This document shows positions 25,986-34,899 of a DNA stretch of 64,000 bases, in pieces. This stretch comes from Croceivirga sp. GTDB lineage: Bacteria; Bacteroidota; Bacteroidia; Flavobacteriales; Flavobacteriaceae. The position numbers and the translations under genes were made by a program. The notes under the pieces were generated by a model. The model had not been told where the DNA came from. It saw only the letters and a program-made list of their open reading frames with translations, and made no database searches. The first letter of the stretch is position 1. The number at the start of each line of letters is the position of its first letter. Location of the stretch: positions 73,848 to 137,847 of the forward strand of contig JANQKR010000034.1 of NCBI GenBank assembly GCA_028281025.1, in the 5' to 3' direction.

Positions 25986-26765
25986 TTAAAAATTTATCTC
26001 ACCGACTTTTTCATCCCATCCATCTTTTTTGAAAAGCTCTACCTTTTTTATCGTAGCGATAAATCTAAATCCTAATGCTTCTTTAGGTCTTTTTAGGGAA
26101 TAGGTAATCTTTGCGTTTAGATATGCGGGGAGTGTTTGGCTGGATTGAAATAATTTGGTCTTATCGAAATATTCAAAAAGCCCCTCCGCTTCTTTTTCGG
26201 ATTTGTCCAAATATTCTTTGGCGGCATCGACAGGTTCAATATCTATTAAAGGGGTACTGAGATAATAAACCTGACTCATTAATTCGAAATCAATCTTATA
26301 ATTTCCTTGAAGGAAAAAGCGATTGGTATTGGCATCAAATGATTTTACTTGATACCCCTCTGGTTTATAAAACACAAGATTCTCAGTATCGACTTTAGCC
26401 GCCCTTTCCTTAATTTCTTGAATTTTCTTTTTTTGTCTTTGCCTTATTTCTTTGAGCTTAAAAGGATTTCCCTTGTTTTCATGGATTTTGGTATCCTTTT
26501 CAAAAACACTTAGATAATATTCCATTGGATTGACAAAAGGGTCAGGAACCAATTTGCTACAGCAATTATCCCAAGTTCGATACTCATTGGTACGAATGTC
26601 ACCGTAGATGGCTTGATAATCAAAATCCGCGCATAATTTTATCATTGCCAGATAAAGCTGTTCGATAGGATTTTCAGAAGGAATTTGCTCATTTTGAGCA
26701 GAATTGCCTTTGCACGAACTCAATGTAAGACTGAGCAAAAGAAAGTTGTATAAAATGGCTTTCAT
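25986..26765 (-). CDS. Predicted lipoprotein
   Basis: 259 aa from the ATG at 26765. Signal peptide 'MKAILYNFLLLSLTLSSC|KG' gives a lipoprotein. The mature part is Lys-rich with a coiled-coil segment ('LKEIRQRQKKKIQEIKERAAKV') and no recognised domain. It is 14 bp upstream of the frameshifted lipoprotein gene and likely cotranscribed with it and the two paralogues beyond. Confidence 0.65.
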   Translation of the reverse strand: MKAILYNFLLLSLTLSSCKGNSAQNEQIPSENPIEQLYLAMIKLCADFDYQAIYGDIRTNEYRTWDNCCSKLVPDPFVNPMEYYLSVFEKDTKIHENKGNPFKLKEIRQRQKKKIQEIKERAAKVDTENLVFYKPEGYQVKSFDANTNRFFLQGNYKIDFELMSQVYYLSTPLIDIEPVDAAKEYLDKSEKEAEGLFEYFDKTKLFQSSQTLPAYLNAKITYSLKRPKEALGFRFIATIKKVELFKKDGWDEKVGEINF

Positions 26766-26898
26766 ATAAGTGTGTGTTTTAAAAAATGAGAATTGCTTAA
26801 GTGTGGTGGGGCACAAAAAGGAATGACCTCTAGGGGTCTCGGATATGGAAGGAATAAGTGTTCATACGGCAAAAAAATAGCGTGAAACTTAGTGTGCC

Positions 26899-27297
26899 TT
26901 ATCCATAGAGGTACTGGTATACCTTAATCCTAAGACAGCAACTAAGCCCACGCCTTACCGCAGGCATTAGCCCTGACCTTTTGCTCGGATTAAAAAATTA
27001 CCAGTTTTCTATGGAGAGCAAAAATGTTAGCTAATGCTTATATTTTATTGTTTTATTATAGCAATTCTATTTTCTGTAATTTGTTTACAATGTTTTATAG
27101 GTTCATTGAATCTAAGATAGAGATTCCAATAACCCTGCCAAACTTTTTAGCTTGTTTCTATACAACATGCTCAAACCCTTGGTTTAAGTCACAAGATATT
27201 GTCCTCTAAAAAAAAAGTAACTAAGCTCACATAAAGTGAGCATTAGCTACTTATTAACTCGCTCGGACATTAAAAACACCAGTTTTCTATGGAGAGC
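26899..27297. repeat. Two copies of a structured intergenic element
   Basis: Copy A (about 26930-27019) and copy B (about 27205-27297) each contain 'AACTAAGC', a hairpin, 'GCATTAGC', 'GCTCGGA', 'TTAAAAA' and the exact 20-mer ACCAGTTTTCTATGGAGAGC (27000 and 27278). Copy B's hairpin GCTCAC-ATAAA-GTGAGC extends with CTAA/TTAG. An inverted partial copy (ATCCATAGAGGTACTGGTA, about 26901) faces copy A. The remaining 726-bp gap (26766-27491) shows no convincing gene. Confidence 0.65.
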
Positions 27298-27491
27298 GAT
27301 TTTTAAATTCTGTCCGATACAATCGATACTTAAAAATAGTAAGGACAGTTAAATGACAACATAACTATTTATCCATCGTCACCTATAATTTAGTTTACGC
27401 CATACATAGAAATTATTTGGGCAGTAAATCTATTCCAAGAAAAATTAATACGTAATTTGGAACTTATGATTGCTTTTTAACCCAACCAAAA

Positions 27492-29537
27492 ATGTCAGTT
27501 AAATATTCCTTTTTACTACTCCTTCTGTTTATTGGAGCTATTGGCTCTTCTCAAGAAAAAGTAATCGATTCATTAGAGCAACAGCTCATCAATCCTACTA
27601 ACGGAAAGACTAAAGCAGAAAATTTAAATAAACTGAGCTATTATTATTCAAGGTCCAATCCCGAAAAGGGATTGAAAAAAGCGCATGAAGCCATGCTCTT
27701 GGCACAAAAAAATGGAGATTCATTTCAATTAGGCATTGCTAAAGAATACAAAGGTTTGAACCATAAAATGATGGGCAATGATTCTACTGCCTTTAGATTT
27801 TATGATGACGCGGAGCACATTTATAATGCGTTAGATAGCATTAGACCCCTAGCCATTTTGAGCCTGAACAAGGGAATCTTTTACTCCCAAAGAGGTCGAC
27901 ATAATGAAGCTATTGAAAATTTACATCGTGCAGTGGAATCTTTTGCTCGCAACAAAGACACTTTATTAACGGGCTATTCCCTTGGACGTATTGGTTTTAG
28001 TCAAACTCAGATAGGCAACTATACTTCGGCCATGGGTGCATTTTTAAAAGGGGCAAGACTTCTAGAGCAAAGTGATAATGACGAAACTATGTATTACGGA
28101 AGCATACAAGGAGATTTGGGCGTATTACATCAAAAACTGGAAAAGTATGACGCTGCTCTAGATTATCATGACAAATGCGTAACTATTTTTAAAAAACATG
28201 ATTATCTAAGGGGTGTTGCTGGCCAGTTGAATGATATGGCCACTATATATTCCAAACAGGAAAAATATAAAAAAGCACTTGAGACCTACAAGGCATCTTA
28301 TCAAATAAAGAAAAAAATCAATAATAAAGCTGATATCGCCATTGCTTTAGGAAATATCGGCATTGCATATTCTCGCCTTGATGAATTTGAAAAGGCAATC
28401 AAGTACCTAGATAGTGCCATGATACTAACAGAGGAGTTAAACGATGACTTAGGTCTTTCCAGTGCACATGAAAATTTGGGCGATATTTATTTGCTGAAAA
28501 ATAATATAGGAAGGGCAGAAGAACATTTTAAAAAAGGCATTTTTTATGCTGAAAAAGGAAATAGCAAAAGACATCTGTATTTAGGAAAGTTGGGGCTTTC
28601 TAAAGTAGCCGCATTGCAAGAGAATTACAAATTAGCATATGGGTCACTTAATGAGGCAATGAGCATTAATGACAGTTTAATGTCCGATGAAAAGAAAGAA
28701 GAAATAGCAACGCTGAAAGCAAAATATGAATACGATAAGGAAAAAGCGATTCTAGAAACCAATTTTGAAAAAGATAAAGCCCTAGATCAAGCTGAAATTC
28801 AGCAACAGATTTTAATTCGTAATACGGCAATTGGGGGTGGAATCTTGGGAATTTTAGCCCTTTCCATTGGGTTTATATTAGTGCGGCGCAAAAAAGAAGC
28901 TGAGTTTAATGAAAAACTGGCCACTTCTAAATTGCAAACAATTACTGCTCAGCTTAACCCCCACTTTATTTTTAATACCCTCAACTCTATCAACGACTAC
29001 ATCCAAAAAAATGATAAAGAGTCGGCCAGCGGTTTTTTAAGTCGTTTTTCCAAAATGATACGTAAAGTCCTGGATCATTCCAAAGAAACTGAAGTTCCCC
29101 TTGGCGATGAAATCGCCTTTTTGGAAAACTATATTAAACTCGAACAACAACGATTGGAAAACAATTTTAACTACAAGGTCAATATTGATAAAAGTATTGA
29201 CATAGAAGATACTTTTATCCCTCCGGCCTTGTTACAGCCCTTTATTGAAAATAGTATTTGGCATGGTCTATCACAAAAAGAAAATGGAGAGGGCCAACTC
29301 AATTTTACAATTACCAAAAATGGTGAAACACTGACTTGTATTATCGATGATAATGGTTCTGGGTTAAAAGAGAGCGGTTCAACGCATCAATCATTTGGAG
29401 CATCCAGTGTGCAAAACAGATTGGATTTGTTAAATCAAATAACGGGTAATTCCAAGGCCAAGGTTCAATTCAAACAAAAAGAGCAAGGAGTTATGGTTGA
29501 AGTTCAAATTCCTTATTCCATAGATACTGACTCATGA
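27492..29537 (+). CDS. TPR-containing LytS-type sensor histidine kinase
   Basis: 681 aa. Signal peptide (MSVKYSFLLLLLFIGAIGSS), then about 400 residues of tetratricopeptide repeats ('ALDYHDKCVTIFKK', 'ALETYKASYQIKKK', 'AIKYLDSAMILTEE'). A membrane helix follows at about 448-468, then a His_kinase domain with 'LNPHFIFNTLNSIN' (phosphoacceptor His) and an ATPase end ('IDDNGSGLKES'). The TPR part would be periplasmic. The response regulator overlaps it by 4 bp. The signal sensed is unknown. Confidence 0.9.
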   Translation: MSVKYSFLLLLLFIGAIGSSQEKVIDSLEQQLINPTNGKTKAENLNKLSYYYSRSNPEKGLKKAHEAMLLAQKNGDSFQLGIAKEYKGLNHKMMGNDSTAFRFYDDAEHIYNALDSIRPLAILSLNKGIFYSQRGRHNEAIENLHRAVESFARNKDTLLTGYSLGRIGFSQTQIGNYTSAMGAFLKGARLLEQSDNDETMYYGSIQGDLGVLHQKLEKYDAALDYHDKCVTIFKKHDYLRGVAGQLNDMATIYSKQEKYKKALETYKASYQIKKKINNKADIAIALGNIGIAYSRLDEFEKAIKYLDSAMILTEELNDDLGLSSAHENLGDIYLLKNNIGRAEEHFKKGIFYAEKGNSKRHLYLGKLGLSKVAALQENYKLAYGSLNEAMSINDSLMSDEKKEEIATLKAKYEYDKEKAILETNFEKDKALDQAEIQQQILIRNTAIGGGILGILALSIGFILVRRKKEAEFNEKLATSKLQTITAQLNPHFIFNTLNSINDYIQKNDKESASGFLSRFSKMIRKVLDHSKETEVPLGDEIAFLENYIKLEQQRLENNFNYKVNIDKSIDIEDTFIPPALLQPFIENSIWHGLSQKENGEGQLNFTITKNGETLTCIIDDNGSGLKESGSTHQSFGASSVQNRLDLLNQITGNSKAKVQFKQKEQGVMVEVQIPYSIDTDS

Positions 29538-30277
29538 TCAAGGCACTCATTGTCGATGATGAACAACACAGTATCAATGCTGTGGAAAATCTCTTGCGGG
29601 GGAATGAAAACTATTTTGTATGTGGATCTGCTAAAACAGTGGAAAAGGCAGTAGAACTGACCTGTGAATTCAAACCCGACCTTGTTTTTTTGGATATTGT
29701 TTTGAGGCGTAAAACAGGGTTTGATTATCTCAATGTGTTTTTACCTGACATCAACTTTGATGTGATTTTCACCACAGGCTATGATGAATACGCAGTCAAA
29801 GCTTTTGAGTATAGTGCGCTTCACTATTTAATGAAACCCATTGAGCAAAGGGATTTCCAAGATGCCTTGTCCCGTATGGAAGCCAAAATCTCTCAGCAAG
29901 AACGTTTGGATAGACTTAGAAGTTTAGAGTATAATTTTGAACAAACAAATGGATATAAGTTTATCCACATTGCCACCACAGAAAGCTATCACAAGGTCCA
30001 TTCCAAGGGAATCCTCTATGTAGAAGCCGATAGCAACTATACCAACTTTCATTTAACATCTGGGAAAAAGATTACTACATCTCGAACCTTGAAATATTAC
30101 ACCGAGCTTTTTAAAGGGAGTCATTTTTTTAAAGTGAGTAAGTCGTACATTGTCAACATTGAACAAATTAAGACCTTCAAAAGAAAAAGTCGAGAATTGG
30201 TTATGAGCGACAATTCAGTAATTCCAGTCGCTGTTAGAAGGCAAGCTGATTTTGTAAAGACCGTTTTTACGAACTAA
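29534..30277 (+). CDS. LytTR-family response regulator
   Basis: 247 aa. Receiver domain with acidic pair 'VDDE' and phosphoacceptor D54 ('LVFLDIVL'), Thr and Lys positions 'TTGYDEYA' and 'MKPIEQ'. C-terminal LytTR DNA-binding domain from about 150 ('YVEADSNYTNFHLTSGKKITTSRTLKYY'). Pairs with the kinase immediately upstream. Its targets may include the adjacent lipoprotein operon or the repeats at 27.0-27.3 kb; that is inference. Confidence 0.92.
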   Translation: MIKALIVDDEQHSINAVENLLRGNENYFVCGSAKTVEKAVELTCEFKPDLVFLDIVLRRKTGFDYLNVFLPDINFDVIFTTGYDEYAVKAFEYSALHYLMKPIEQRDFQDALSRMEAKISQQERLDRLRSLEYNFEQTNGYKFIHIATTESYHKVHSKGILYVEADSNYTNFHLTSGKKITTSRTLKYYTELFKGSHFFKVSKSYIVNIEQIKTFKRKSRELVMSDNSVIPVAVRRQADFVKTVFTN

Positions 30278-30750
30278 GGAAGATAAGATTTAACAAATCC
30301 TTTATCAGCAAAGGATAAATATCCCTCATTGGAAAGAATGATATGGTCAAGAACTGGTATTTCAAGAAGACCGCCAGCCTCAGCCAATCGATTTGTTAAA
30401 GACCTATCTGCTGGACTGGCTTTAAGATTACCCGATGGATGATTATGCCCTAATATTAAAGCACACGCCCGCGCTTTAAGAGCTGCCGCAAAAACCAGTT
30501 TGGCATCGACCACAGTACCAGATACGCCACCTATTGAAATGGGTACAATACCTATACAGGCATTGTTCCTATCTAAAAGCATAATTTTAAATTCCTCTTG
30601 GAGATTAATTGTCATGTTATCCCAATTGTTCCGAAACAGATTATAAGCTTCTTGTGAAGAATTTACTTTTGGACGGTCACTTGCCTTAACCTTTCTGGTA
30701 TAGGTCAATTTGATTTCGCTGATTAGGTTTAAGGTGTTTTTCTTTGTCAT
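30274..30750 (-). CDS. radC: RadC-like JAB domain protein
   Basis: 158 aa. JAMM-type metal motif 'LGHNHPSGNLKASPAD' with an upstream Glu-containing region ('EEFKIMLLDRNNACIG'). Short RadC forms lacking the N-terminal HhH are common on Bacteroidota integrative elements. Despite the name, a DNA repair role is not established. Convergent with the response regulator gene (4-bp overlap of stops). Confidence 0.88.
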   Translation of the reverse strand: MTKKNTLNLISEIKLTYTRKVKASDRPKVNSSQEAYNLFRNNWDNMTINLQEEFKIMLLDRNNACIGIVPISIGGVSGTVVDAKLVFAAALKARACALILGHNHPSGNLKASPADRSLTNRLAEAGGLLEIPVLDHIILSNEGYLSFADKGFVKSYLP

Positions 30751-30797
30751 GCATCAAACATGACAGAACAAATAAAAACGGTGTACTGGCAGATAAT

Positions 30798-31094
30798 CTA
30801 CATATCCAATCCCTTGCCTTTGTCTCTATTTTCTTTTTCAGGGGTTAAATCAATATGGTTGTTATTAATGCTGTCCATATCGAAAGAAGGAATAATATCG
30901 TTGTCCTTTTCTTTTCGTTTTTCGATAAGTTCTTTGCCGTATTGTTCCATCCCATCTTTCATGCCTTGCATACGATTACCCCCAGCACTAATGCCATCAA
31001 TAGTATTAGGTTTTAACCCTAACTCTTTAGCGACTTCGTACCCTTGGTTAAAACCCTCCAAATATTCCTTTGATACTTTTGCTTCTTCACTCAT
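30798..31094 (-). CDS. Small protein of the integration module, conserved in both elements
   Basis: 98 aa. 'EYLEGFNQGYEVAKELG' and 'GMKDGMEQYGKELIEKRKEKDND' match 'DYIKGFNEGYLIKKHKP' and 'GLKAGIMQRQMEIVKEKNN' of the gene at 58813 in element 2. In both cases it lies 1 to 4 bp downstream of the HTH-17 gene. A co-factor of excision or regulation is plausible. Confidence 0.65.
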   Translation of the reverse strand: MSEEAKVSKEYLEGFNQGYEVAKELGLKPNTIDGISAGGNRMQGMKDGMEQYGKELIEKRKEKDNDIIPSFDMDSINNNHIDLTPEKENRDKGKGLDM

Positions 31095-31097
31095 GGT

Positions 31098-31370
31098 TTA
31101 AAAGGTTTCGCGTGCGTGTAATTCTAAATAGGCATCAATGGAATTGCGGTCATAAAGAATGATGCGTTTTTGAGGTTGCGAAAAACGAATTTTCCCTTCA
31201 TCCCTCAGTTTCTGCAATGTGGTCTTAGAAGTAATTTTCAACAACTGCATAGCTTCATCACCGTCAATCCACTTAAACGGTGTTTCCGGTGGACGATTTT
31301 GTTCAAGGTGTTCAACCACTTTGTCAAAAAGTTTATAAAACGCTTCTTCCTGTAAACAAACAACTTGCAT
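31098..31370 (-). CDS. Excisionase-like HTH-17 protein
   Basis: 90 aa. 'FKWIDGDEAMQLLKITSKTTLQKLRDEGKIRFSQPQKRIILYDRNSIDAYLELHA' is the winged helix-turn-helix (MerR/excisionase-like) pattern standard in Bacteroidota integrative elements. The homologue at 59050 belongs to element 2. It likely directs excision or regulates the integrase. Confidence 0.82.
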   Translation of the reverse strand: MQVVCLQEEAFYKLFDKVVEHLEQNRPPETPFKWIDGDEAMQLLKITSKTTLQKLRDEGKIRFSQPQKRIILYDRNSIDAYLELHARETF

Positions 31371-31407
31371 ATCGCTAAGGTCGGAAAATTTTGGAAATTG
31401 GTTTCTT

Positions 31408-31677
31408 TTAATTCTTACTTCCCCTCATGTTTAAAACAGCCTCTTCTTTTGCCGTTAATTTGATTTGTGAGAACTTTTTCATGATGGCGATAAAGTCTAT
31501 GACGGCCTGTTTACTCTCAAAGTTTGGATTGAACGTGCCTTTTTTATCAAACAAAGTATTAACTGCTTCAACCCCATCTTTTTCTAATACCTCATAAATC
31601 TCATCAATTAATTCAGGTGCTATTTTAGGAGCATCATTAAATATTTTTATTATTTCTCCTTTCGAAAACTTCCTCAT
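31408..31677 (-). CDS. Hypothetical protein between integrase and excisionase genes
   Basis: 89 aa, 'MRKFSKGEIIKIFNDAPKIAPELIDEIYEVLEK' then 'KGTFNPNFESKQAVIDFIAIMKKFSQIKLTAKEEAVLNMRGS'. Helical, no known domain. It lies 10 bp downstream of the integrase, at the position taken by an unrelated 373-aa gene in element 2. Confidence 0.55.
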   Translation of the reverse strand: MRKFSKGEIIKIFNDAPKIAPELIDEIYEVLEKDGVEAVNTLFDKKGTFNPNFESKQAVIDFIAIMKKFSQIKLTAKEEAVLNMRGSKN

Positions 31678-31687
31678 TCTTTTTGTT

Positions 31688-32899
31688 TTAGAAATTAATC
31701 ACCGAATCCAAAGCATCATCCGTTTCTTTATGCATGAAGTTCTGCTGATAGTTCACCGTTGTTGTAATGGAAGAATGACGATACAGCTTTTGTAACATCT
31801 GAATGGGGATTTTATCGCCTGAGATATTACCAAAACTATGACGGGCTATGTGCATGGATAGTTTCTTTTCAATTCCCAATTTTTCCGCAACAGTTTCCAA
31901 TCTGCGATTTAAGTTTCGGGTAATAGTGTTTTTTCGTGTTGCAAGCTTTTGAGGGTTTCTCAATTCCCTTTCCGTTAAATAAGGAAACACCAAACCGTTT
32001 TTATCTTCTTTATGCTTCGCATAAACATTCAGGATATTTTGTGCCTTATCCGGAACTGCCAACGAAACCAGCTTTTCATTTTTTCCCATACGGTAATATA
32101 AACGTCCATCCCTTAAATCCGACCATTTCAATTTGAGAACGTCACCAACACGGATACCCGCAAAATAGAAACTCAATAACCAAACGTGAACCGCTTGCAA
32201 TTGTGCGGGTGTTAGGTCTTTGGCATTTTCAAGTAACTGGACTTCTTCTCTTGTCAGTCCAATCTTTTCACTTTCGGGAAGTTTAATTTGAACTTTGTCT
32301 TTTCCAAACGGATAGTTTTTGGCATCAATCCCATATTCTTTAATGGCAAGATTAAAAATGGTCCTAATTAGAATGAGGTAATTGACAGCAGTGCGTGGCG
32401 AAACACCTCTTTCATGTAAGAGGAATGTTCTAAATTTCTTTATCAAAGAAACCTCTAGGTCAGCAAACTCTAAATGAGTTGCTCCTAAAAAGTCCTAAAA
32501 GATTTTAAGCCTGCCCTCTTCGGTTCTATGTTGACCAATCTTCTTTCTTTTTAAAAGGGATGATAAGTGAATTTTTGACGCTTCAAAAAAATCAATTTTA
32601 TCTTCGCCAACAATCTTTTTTCTAATCCCCACAACGGAAGGTTTAGTTTCGGTTGTTTGAGCATCTAAAGCAATGTCATGGGCTTCACTTAATTTCTTTA
32701 GAAGGAAGTTATTTAAACGGGCAGAATTGGGATGGGACTTTTTAGCCAGCCCATCTTTTTCATTCCAATCTTTCTCTTGGATATACTCGCCAGTGAAGAT
32801 AAATCGTGATTTTCGATTTTGGGTAATCCGCAAAGCAATGGGGTAAGACCCATTCTTTTTCTTATAATTTTTCCTGATTACTATCTTTACAGTCGCCAC
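31688..32899 (-). pseudogene. Tyrosine integrase of element 1, interrupted by an in-frame TAG
   Basis: Reading from a GTG at 32899 gives 404 codons in one frame, broken only by TAG at 32495-32497 after 'EEGRLKIF'. The frame resumes 'DFLGATHLEFADLEVSLIKKF'. N-terminal arm-binding part: 'VKIVIRKNYKKKNGSYPIALRITQNRKSRFIFTGE'. Catalytic part: Arg in 'FAGIRVGDVLKL', 'MHIARHSFGNI', 'LYRHSSITTTVNY' (HxxR, H, Tyr). It resembles the element 2 integrase. As read, the product is a 134-aa fragment, unless the stop is suppressed or is an error. Confidence 0.85.
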
Positions 32900-32936
32900 A
32901 ACCCTTAATTTTATTGGTGTAAAGATACAAAATTAC

Positions 32937-32959
32937 TGTACAACATATGTACAACATTT
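32937..32959. promoter_or_regulatory. Right arm-type integrase site of element 1
   Basis: Identical to the 23-bp sequence at 3736-3758 (two TGTACAACAT at 11-bp spacing), 112 bp before the middle att core and just upstream of the integrase start. Confidence 0.65.
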
Positions 32960-33071
32960 AATGGTTTTTGATGATTCTTTATGGTTTTGAATTATTAGTT
33001 TTATTTGTAAATTACTGTTATTCAGTATTTTTAAATTCAATTGAGTTCATTTAAATACATATGACATAGAA

Positions 33072-33117
33072 CTCATAACCCGAAGGTCGCTGGTTCGAGT
33101 CCAGTCCCCGCTACTAG
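33072..33117 (+). repeat. Middle att site: junction of elements 1 and 2
   Basis: 46 bp identical to 3645-3690. It is the right end of element 1 and the left end of element 2. Only the tRNA 3' half is present, so it is not a functional tRNA gene. Confidence 0.92.
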
Positions 33118-33124
33118 CAAAGAC

Positions 33125-33154
33125 AAGGCTTCACAGAAATGTGGAGCCTTTTTT
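33125..33154 (+). terminator. Terminator just inside element 2
   Basis: Stem AAGGCTTCAC / GTGGAGCCTT followed by T residues. Same place and similar sequence as the terminator at 3699, showing that both elements carry a replacement terminator for the tRNA they invade. Confidence 0.75.
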
Positions 33155-33165
33155 GATTCCTTCAC

Positions 33166-33183
33166 TGAAACATATCTGAAACA
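33166..33183. promoter_or_regulatory. Left arm-type integrase site of element 2
   Basis: TGAAACA twice at 11-bp spacing, 50 bp inside the middle att core. The identical 18-bp sequence is at 61858-61875. Confidence 0.62.
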
Positions 33184-33185
33184 AA

Positions 33186-33464
33186 TCAAGGTTCAGGCGC
33201 ATATTTTCCAACGCCCTGCATCCAATCATCAAAGTCGTCCGCATCGATTTCTACAGATTTTTGGTTTGGTTTTTGACCTTTCCAGTGTTCGATAACCTTG
33301 AATTCTGGGTGTTCAAGAGATTCAATCTCTTTTTCTGATTTCAAGTAAGCGAATACATGCATATCATCATCAATATCCACATCCCCAACCTTAAAAATGA
33401 CCTCTGTCCTAGACCCACCTTCTGTGAGCTCTATAATGGCATTAATGTAATTTCTTTTCTTCAT
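33186..33464 (-). CDS. Hypothetical protein
   Basis: 92 aa, 'RNYINAIIELTEGGSRTEVIFKVGDVDIDDDMHVFAYLKSEKEIESL' then an acidic C-terminus 'VEIDADDFDDWMQGVG'. No recognised domain. Its stop codon lies next to the left arm site, and it is divergent from the Toprim gene by 20 bp. Confidence 0.55.
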   Translation of the reverse strand: MKKRNYINAIIELTEGGSRTEVIFKVGDVDIDDDMHVFAYLKSEKEIESLEHPEFKVIEHWKGQKPNQKSVEIDADDFDDWMQGVGKYAPEP

Positions 33465-33484
33465 ACATTTTCGATAAGGTATTC

Positions 33485-34426
33485 ATGAACATTAAACAAG
33501 TCAAAGAGCAATATTCACTACAATCTGTTCTGGGACTTTTGGGGCATGAGCCGGATAACAAAAAATCAAAGGCCCATGACCTGTGGTATAAATCACCTTT
33601 TAGACCAAGCGAGGATACACCCAGCTTTCATGTAAATGTGAACCACGATATTTACAAAGATTTTGGCGACGGCGAAAAGGGTGGTGATTTAATTTGGTTT
33701 GCTCAGAGATATCTTCAAAGTAGGGGGCAGGGGGCTTCGGTATCTGATGCCCTAAAATGGTTTGAAGGATTAGGAAATGCTCCCAAATCTGTGTTCAAAA
33801 AATTAAGCGGTAAGCCAAGGAAAATGGTCAAAGACCCATATCGTGTTTTATCTATTAAACCAATTTTCAGCAAAACCTTATTCGACTATTTGGAAACAAG
33901 AAAAATCCCTTTTTCAATAGCCAAACAGTTTCTGAAACAGATTTACTTCCAACATCGTGAATCGGGTAAAAAACTATATGGCCTTGGATTTAAGACGAGG
34001 GCAGGGAGCTATGATGTTCGCAACACATTAGGCTTTAAAACCATGATAGGGGAAAAAGACATCTCTATTATTAAAGGCGCAAGCAGTTCAAATACAGTTG
34101 AGGTTTTTGAAGGGGTCATGGATTTTCTGAGTTATTTGGCAATTGAAAATAAAAATGCCCCTGTAAATGATTGCCTAATATTGAATTCCGCTAATCTACA
34201 AGACCAAGCGGCTCAATATATTCTTGGAGGTTCATATACACAGGTTGTTCTATGGCCGGATAATGACGAAGCCGGTCGCGCATTCAAAAGAAGAATCTCA
34301 GAAACGCTATCAAGTCGTAGCGTATCGATTGTAGATAAAAGCGAATTCTATAAAGAATACAAGGATTTGAATGATTGGCTTAAGAACCAAGAAGTAATTG
34401 ATTCAAAGTTTATTCCAGCCCCTTAA
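33485..34426 (+). CDS. Toprim-domain primase-like protein
   Basis: 313 aa. N-terminal part follows the primase zinc-finger-region pattern of Bacteroidota elements ('YKSPFRPSEDTPSFHVNVNHDIYKDFGDGEKGGDLIWF') but has no zinc-binding cysteines. The C-terminal Toprim motifs are 'VEVFEGVMDFLSY' (Glu) and 'LWPDNDEAGRAF' (DxD). Probably primes or assists replication of the transferred strand or circular form. Its 3' end overlaps the convergent XRE gene by 17 bp. Confidence 0.82.
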   Translation: MNIKQVKEQYSLQSVLGLLGHEPDNKKSKAHDLWYKSPFRPSEDTPSFHVNVNHDIYKDFGDGEKGGDLIWFAQRYLQSRGQGASVSDALKWFEGLGNAPKSVFKKLSGKPRKMVKDPYRVLSIKPIFSKTLFDYLETRKIPFSIAKQFLKQIYFQHRESGKKLYGLGFKTRAGSYDVRNTLGFKTMIGEKDISIIKGASSSNTVEVFEGVMDFLSYLAIENKNAPVNDCLILNSANLQDQAAQYILGGSYTQVVLWPDNDEAGRAFKRRISETLSSRSVSIVDKSEFYKEYKDLNDWLKNQEVIDSKFIPAP

Positions 34427-34640
34427 AGAACTCTTCCAAAGTAATCTTGTGAATCTCTAGTATGCGAAGAAAAGTGAGCATGGTGAAGTTTTTGCCGCTT
34501 TCAATTCTCCAATATTGTTTTGCTTGCATGTCATATTCATCTGCAAATTGACGATGACCTGAGAACCCTGCTTCTATTCTCAAGTCTTTTATTTTCATTG
34601 CAATAGCATTTAATCGCTCTTGTTCAAGGCTCTCGCTCAT
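34410..34640 (-). CDS. XRE-family regulator
   Basis: 76 aa from the ATG at 34640 (MSESLEQERLNAIAMKIKDL). The HTH is 'DLRIEAGFSGHRQFADEYDMQAKQYWRIESGKNFTMLTFLRILEIH', a pattern common in Bacteroidota element repressors. Upstream are two GTCATAAAT repeats that may be its operators. Confidence 0.75.
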   Translation of the reverse strand: MSESLEQERLNAIAMKIKDLRIEAGFSGHRQFADEYDMQAKQYWRIESGKNFTMLTFLRILEIHKITLEEFFKGLE

Positions 34641-34677
34641 GAAGTCAAAAATGACGACTATACTCATCAATAAAAAC

Positions 34678-34735
34678 GTCATAAATGACTTCAAAATCAA
34701 TGTTTTTGGTTAAATTGCAGTCATAAATAACGTCA
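34678..34735. promoter_or_regulatory. Operator-like repeats upstream of the XRE gene
   Basis: ACGTCATAAATGACT (near 34676) and GTCATAAATAACGTCA (near 34720) share GTCATAAAT and contain TGAC/GTCA half-sites, in the 259-bp gap between the divergent genes at 34640 and 34900. AGGAGG at 34801 in the gap has no start codon at a suitable distance. Confidence 0.4.
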
Positions 34736-34899
34736 ACCCCACGTTATTGCTATAATACATGCATATGAATACATGATTAATAGCACAACAATCTTGCGAA
34801 AGGAGGCAAAGGAGATTCATTAATATTTTAAGGTTATGGAATCATTGCTTGCAGGAGAAACAAGGTAAATGGTATAAAAAACATGAAACGTTAAGGAAT

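Noticed and set aside
27024-27209. 61-aa open frame in the repeat region before the kinase gene
   Set aside because: Cysteine- and phenylalanine-rich, starts within the structured repeat, no ribosome site, and the frame runs through inverted repeats.
26899-27297. Integron attC or retron RNA
   Set aside because: No integron core sites in the proper order, no integron integrase and no reverse transcriptase in the window.
33072-33117. Second tRNA-fMet gene
   Set aside because: Only the 3' half is present, with no acceptor 5' strand, D arm or complete anticodon arm; it is an att site.
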